A stretch of DNA of 64,000 nt, taken from assembly GCF_031458075.1 (NCBI RefSeq), contig NZ_JAVDXT010000005.1:382052-446051 (forward strand), read 5' to 3'. Shown here piece after piece: positions 60,925 through 64,000 of the stretch; within the stretch, counting starts at the first letter, position 1, and each line of letters opens with the position of its first letter. Position numbers and translations under genes: made by a program. Origin of the DNA: Rhodoferax_B ferrireducens_A (GTDB lineage Bacteria > Pseudomonadota > Gammaproteobacteria > Burkholderiales > Burkholderiaceae_C). A model generated the notes under the pieces. It searched no databases. It had not been told where the DNA came from and saw only the letters and a list, made by a program, of their open reading frames with translations.

Positions 60925-61749
60925 TTACTTCTTGCGACGCGACACCACCATCACTTGGGTGCGCTTGTTGTTACGGGTACGGTAACCCTTGGTCAGATTG
61001 CCCCAAGGATCGACTGGATGACGGCCTTCGCCGGTCTTACCTTCACCACCGCCGTGTGGGTGATCCACAGGGTTCATCACCACACCGCGAACGGTTGGGC
61101 GGATACCCATCCAACGCTTGACACCGGCCTTGCCCAAACGGCGCAGGCTGTGTTCTTCGTTGGCGACTTCACCAATGGTGGCGCGGCATTCGATATGGAT
61201 CTTGCGAACTTCACCCGAACGCATACGCACCTGGGCGTAGGTGCCTTCGCGCGCCAGCAGCGTCGCGGAGGTACCGGCCGAACGGGCGATCTGCGCACCA
61301 GCACCGGGCTTAAGCTCGATGCAGTGGATGGTCGAACCGACAGGAATGTTGCGGATAGGCAAGGTGTTACCAGCGCGGATCGGGGCTTCAGCACCGCTCA
61401 GCAGGGTTGCACCGGCTTCCAGACCACGGGGAGCAATGATGTAGCGACGTTCGCCGTCGGCATAGCACACCAGAGCGATGTGGGCCGTACGGTTAGGATC
61501 GTATTCAATACGCTCGACCTTTGCGGGAATGCCATCCTTGTTGCGAACGAAGTCCACAACACGGTAATGGTGCTTATGACCGCCGCCGCGGTGGCGGGTG
61601 GTGATATGACCATTGTTGTTACGGCCCGCCTTTTGGAACTGGGGTTCCAACAGCGCCGCGTGAGGAGCACCCTTGTACAGGTGGTCACGCGAGATCTTCA
61701 CCATGCCGCGTTGGCCTGGCGAAGTGGGTTTCATTTTAATGACAGCCAT
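60925..61749 (-). CDS. rplB: Ribosomal protein L2
   Basis: 274 residues, including RHRGGGHKHHYRVVDFVRNKDGIPAKVERIEYDPNRTAHIALV and the essential WMGIRPTVRGVVMNPVDHPHGGGEGKTG near the end. Primary 23S rRNA binder at the subunit interface, needed for peptidyl transfer. Confidence 0.98.
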   Translation of the reverse strand: MAVIKMKPTSPGQRGMVKISRDHLYKGAPHAALLEPQFQKAGRNNNGHITTRHRGGGHKHHYRVVDFVRNKDGIPAKVERIEYDPNRTAHIALVCYADGERRYIIAPRGLEAGATLLSGAEAPIRAGNTLPIRNIPVGSTIHCIELKPGAGAQIARSAGTSATLLAREGTYAQVRMRSGEVRKIHIECRATIGEVANEEHSLRRLGKAGVKRWMGIRPTVRGVVMNPVDHPHGGGEGKTGEGRHPVDPWGNLTKGYRTRNNKRTQVMVVSRRKK

Positions 61750-61751
61750 GA

Positions 61752-62081
61752 TTACGCGGCCTCCCCGGTCAGGTTCAGCTCTTGACCTGGCTTCAGCGTC
61801 ACATAGGCCTTGCGCACGTTGTCGCGGCGACCGATGGATTTGCCAAAACGCTTGGTTTTGCCTTTGGTGTTGACCACAGAAACGCCCTTGACTTCCACCT
61901 TGAACATCAGCTGCACTGCAGCCATGATCTCGTGCTTGGTCGCGTCCTGGAGTACCTTGAACGTCACTGCATTGGACTTCTCAGCCACCATGGTTGCCTT
62001 TTCAGACACGATGGGAGCGATCAGCACTTGCATCAGACGGCCTTCGTCAAATTGACGGTTGGTCAAGTTCATGCGGCTCAT
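61752..62081 (-). CDS. rplW: Ribosomal protein L23
   Basis: 109 residues: MQVLIAPIVSEKATMVAEKSNAVTFKVLQDATKHEIMAAVQLMFKVEVKGVSVVNTKGK. Docking site for trigger factor and SRP. The ATG overlaps the rplD stop as ATGA (62078-62081). ATG at 62081 gives a 16-residue lead before MQVL; the internal Met is an alternative start. Confidence 0.96.
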   Translation of the reverse strand: MSRMNLTNRQFDEGRLMQVLIAPIVSEKATMVAEKSNAVTFKVLQDATKHEIMAAVQLMFKVEVKGVSVVNTKGKTKRFGKSIGRRDNVRKAYVTLKPGQELNLTGEAA

Positions 62082-62698
62082 GCGAACATCTCCTGGAGTT
62101 TGTCCATGGCAGCCTTGGTCACCAGAACCTTCTTGTAGTGCACCAGCGACACCGGATCGGCGTAGCGGGGTTCAACCACCAGAATGTTCACGAGGTTACG
62201 GGAAGCCAGATACAGGTTTTCATCGATTTGGTCAGAAATGACCAGCACGGATGCCAGGTTCATCGCCTTGAACTTAGCCGCCAGCGGCTTGGTCTTGGGC
62301 GAATCAACAGTCAACGAGTCCACCACAGCCAGACGGCCTTCACGGGCCAGCTGCGACAGGATCGCGGCCATACCAGCGCGGTACATCTTCTTGTTGATTT
62401 TCTGCGTAAAGTTTTCATCAGGCATGTTCGGGAAAATACGACCGCCGCCGCGCCACAGAGGCGAGGAGGTCATACCGGCGCGAGCGCGGCCGGTGCCCTT
62501 TTGCTTGAATGGCTTCTTGGTCGAGTGGCGAACCTGCTCACGGTCTTTTTGGGCACGGGTGCCTTGACGCGCGTTGGCTTGGAAAGCGACTACGACTTGG
62601 TGAACCAGGTCTTCGTTGTAAGCACGACCGAATACGGTTTCGGGCACATCGATCTTGGATGCGGCCTGGCCTTGGTCATTCAGGAGTTCGAGCTGCAT
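62078..62698 (-). CDS. rplD: Ribosomal protein L4
   Basis: 206 residues: VFGRAYNEDLVHQVVVAFQANARQGTRAQKDREQVRHSTKKPFKQKGTGRARAG with the tunnel loop. In E. coli L4 also represses the S10 operon by attenuation in its leader; no leader is visible here because transcription enters from tuf. Start overlaps the rplC stop by one base (TAATG). Confidence 0.97.
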   Translation of the reverse strand: MQLELLNDQGQAASKIDVPETVFGRAYNEDLVHQVVVAFQANARQGTRAQKDREQVRHSTKKPFKQKGTGRARAGMTSSPLWRGGGRIFPNMPDENFTQKINKKMYRAGMAAILSQLAREGRLAVVDSLTVDSPKTKPLAAKFKAMNLASVLVISDQIDENLYLASRNLVNILVVEPRYADPVSLVHYKKVLVTKAAMDKLQEMFA

Positions 62699-63372
62699 TA
62701 GTTCGCTCCTTTTGCTGCTTTGGCCTTGATGGCCGGACGCACCGTCACAAAACCACCCTTGGAACCAGGAACTGCGCCCCGGATCAAAAGCAGTTGACGG
62801 GCTTCGTCAATACGGATCACGTCGAGGTTCTGGGTGGTAACGAGGTCGTCACCCAGATGGCCCGTCATGCGCTTACCAGGGAACACACGACCTGGATCCT
62901 GGGCCATACCGATGGAGCCAGGAACGTTGTGTGAACGGCTGTTACCGTGCGATGCACGCTGCGAGCTCATGTGGTGGCGCTTGATGGTACCGGCGTAGCC
63001 TTTACCAATCGTGGTGCCTTGCACGTCGACTTTTTGACCCACCGCAAAAACAGCGGACACGGGCACAGCAGAACCAGGCTTGTACTGGGCAGCGGCATCC
63101 GAGGTAACGCGGAATTCTTGGATGATCTCACCGGCTTCCACGCCTGCTTTCGCAAGGTGACCGGCTGCCGGCTTGGTTACACGCGAAGCTTTGCGTGCAC
63201 CGAATGTGACCTGCAGGGCCACATAACCGTCATTCTCTTGGGTTTTGATCTGGGTCACGCGGTTGTTAGACACGTCTACCACCGTGACAGGAACTGCGTC
63301 CCCTTCATCGGTGAATAGGCGCATCATGCCTACCTTGCGGCCCAGCAACCCTAGGGAGTTGCTTTGACTCAT
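62698..63372 (-). CDS. rplC: Ribosomal protein L3
   Basis: 224 residues: LLGRKVGMMRLFTDEGDAVPVTVVDV, KGYAGTIKRHHMSSQRASHGNSRSHNVPGSIGMAQDPGRVFPGKRMTGHLG. A 23S assembly protein. ATG 63372 with a GGAG-type site. It lies 203 bases after rpsJ, a gap that holds a strong hairpin (63489-63523), so it may also have its own promoter. Confidence 0.97.
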   Translation of the reverse strand: MSQSNSLGLLGRKVGMMRLFTDEGDAVPVTVVDVSNNRVTQIKTQENDGYVALQVTFGARKASRVTKPAAGHLAKAGVEAGEIIQEFRVTSDAAAQYKPGSAVPVSAVFAVGQKVDVQGTTIGKGYAGTIKRHHMSSQRASHGNSRSHNVPGSIGMAQDPGRVFPGKRMTGHLGDDLVTTQNLDVIRIDEARQLLLIRGAVPGSKGGFVTVRPAIKAKAAKGAN

Positions 63373-63488
63373 TGTTTTCTCCGTAACTTCCACCCGTGCA
63401 ACTGCAATTGGCTACACGGTTTGTGTGTGAAAGACTGTTAATAAAACTGCGTAAAAACCCTGACGAATTTCTGCGCAGCCTTGGAGTA

Positions 63489-63523
63489 TAGCCCGCACTT
63501 GCCTTTGAGGCAAGTGCGGGCTA
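63489..63523. promoter_or_regulatory. Perfect 15-bp hairpin between rpsJ and rplC
   Basis: TAGCCCGCACTTGCC (63489-63503), loop TTTGA, GGCAAGTGCGGGCTA (63509-63523). No T run follows on the minus strand, so it is not a classical terminator for the operon. It may act as an attenuator, processing site or stability element between tuf-rpsJ and rplC. The rest of 63373-63575 shows no gene. Confidence 0.7.
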
Positions 63524-63575
63524 TTTCCTTGGGTGGTTTGTGGCTCCCGCTTGCACGGAAACCACACCGTTTTGC

Positions 63576-63890
63576 TTATTGCAGCTTGATTTCGACGTCC
63601 ACGCCAGCGGGCAGATCGAGCTTCATCAACGCGTCAACGGTTTTGTCCGTTGGGTCAACGATGTCCATCAGACGCTGGTGCGTACGGATTTCGAACTGGT
63701 CGCGGCTGGTCTTGTTGACGTGCGGCGAGCGCAGGATGTCGAAACGCTTCATGCGGGTTGGCAAAGGCACGGGACCCTTGACAATCGCGCCGGTGCGCTT
63801 GGCGGTATCCACAATTTCAGCGGCCGATTGGTCGATGAGTTTGTAGTCAAACGCCTTCAGGCGGATGCGGATTTTTTGCTTGGTAGACAT
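63576..63890 (-). CDS. rpsJ: Ribosomal protein S10
   Basis: 104 residues: KQKIRIRLKAFDYKLIDQSAAEIVDTAKRTGAIVKGPVPLPTRMKRFDILRSPHVNKTSRDQFEIRTHQRLMDIVDPT. It also serves as NusE in antitermination. It follows tuf by 17 bases. Confidence 0.98.
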   Translation of the reverse strand: MSTKQKIRIRLKAFDYKLIDQSAAEIVDTAKRTGAIVKGPVPLPTRMKRFDILRSPHVNKTSRDQFEIRTHQRLMDIVDPTDKTVDALMKLDLPAGVDVEIKLQ

Positions 63891-63907
63891 GGTGCTTCCT
63901 TGTCGAA

Positions 63908-64000
63908 TTAAGCAATGATCTTGGCAACCACACCGGCGCCGACGGTCTTGCCGCCTTCACGGATAGCGAAACGCAGACCTTCTTCCATGGCGATGGGGTT
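63908..64000 (-). CDS. tuf: Elongation factor Tu, C-terminal end (partial)
   Basis: Thirty codons and the TAA (63908-63910) are in the window: NPIAMEEGLRFAIREGGKTVGAGVVAKIIA, the universal EF-Tu end. The gene continues beyond the right edge. Its position immediately before rpsJ is the normal tuf-S10 order in betaproteobacteria. Confidence 0.96.
   Translation of the reverse strand, partial: NPIAMEEGLRFAIREGGKTVGAGVVAKIIA

Overview
The window is high-GC DNA of a betaproteobacterium, almost certainly Comamonadaceae and most like Rhodoferax. This rests on the look of OxyR, UbiA, DUF3567, DUF3108, DUF2145 and PhaM, the long-tailed S3, the tuf-S10 cluster, and many copies of a short imperfect palindromic repeat (core TAGCTGCC...CTGCGCCAGC). 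The genus is inferred from familiarity, not from a search. No rRNA, tRNA, CRISPR array, insertion sequence or prophage was seen.

Layout. 1-5.6 kb: TfoX-like protein, ubiA, an oxyR-DyP peroxidase pair, a membrane AraC regulator divergent from an esterase-like hydrolase. 5.7-19.2 kb: a cyclic-di-GMP signalling region. Two DUF3391/HD-GYP paralogues flank an NHL-propeller lipoprotein and recG. They face a tight six-gene minus-strand operon: PAS-GGDEF-EAL-REC-PAS, small protein, HDOD, histidine kinase, REC-HD-GYP, REC. 19.6-21.9 kb: queA-tgt. 22.1-27.3 kb: amidohydrolase plus a nitrate/sulfonate-type ABC importer with two permeases. 27.3-33.1 kb: MFS exporter, a four-gene envelope operon of unknown role (YiaA-like, small secreted protein, DUF2145, zinc-ribbon) and a RIO kinase. 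33.2-43.1 kb: a large GGDEF-EAL sensor, an MFS-acyltransferase fusion, a Tat-exported FAD oxidase, an XRE-type regulator, a FIST protein, PhaM. 43.3-45.8 kb: copper genes (PCu(A)C, YcnI-like, DUF2946) and a TerB-like protein.

45.9-51.3 kb is the most interesting stretch. It holds a PlcP-like phosphoesterase, a DUF962/Mpo1-like membrane protein, a membrane-anchored class III aminotransferase, a second phosphatidylserine-decarboxylase-like enzyme and an Agt-like glycosyltransferase. Three PHO-box-like heptamers at an exact 11-bp period lie just upstream of the glycosyltransferase, and a weaker pair lies upstream of the PlcP-like gene. Together they suggest a phosphate-starvation membrane-lipid remodelling locus with extra, undescribed amino-lipid steps. 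The canonical psd lies separately at 56 kb.

51.4-58.4 kb: TonB-C-like lipoprotein, FAH-family hydrolase, DUF3108, DUF3567, ChaN-like lipoprotein, purU, psd, a GcvA-like regulator, a peroxiredoxin. 58.4-64 kb: the S10 ribosomal operon on the minus strand (tuf end, rpsJ to rpsQ), closed by tandem terminators.

A 50-bp repeat family occurs at least 13 times. Several copies are inside genes, and three of them encode most of a signal peptide. All family names come from reading motifs; no database was consulted.
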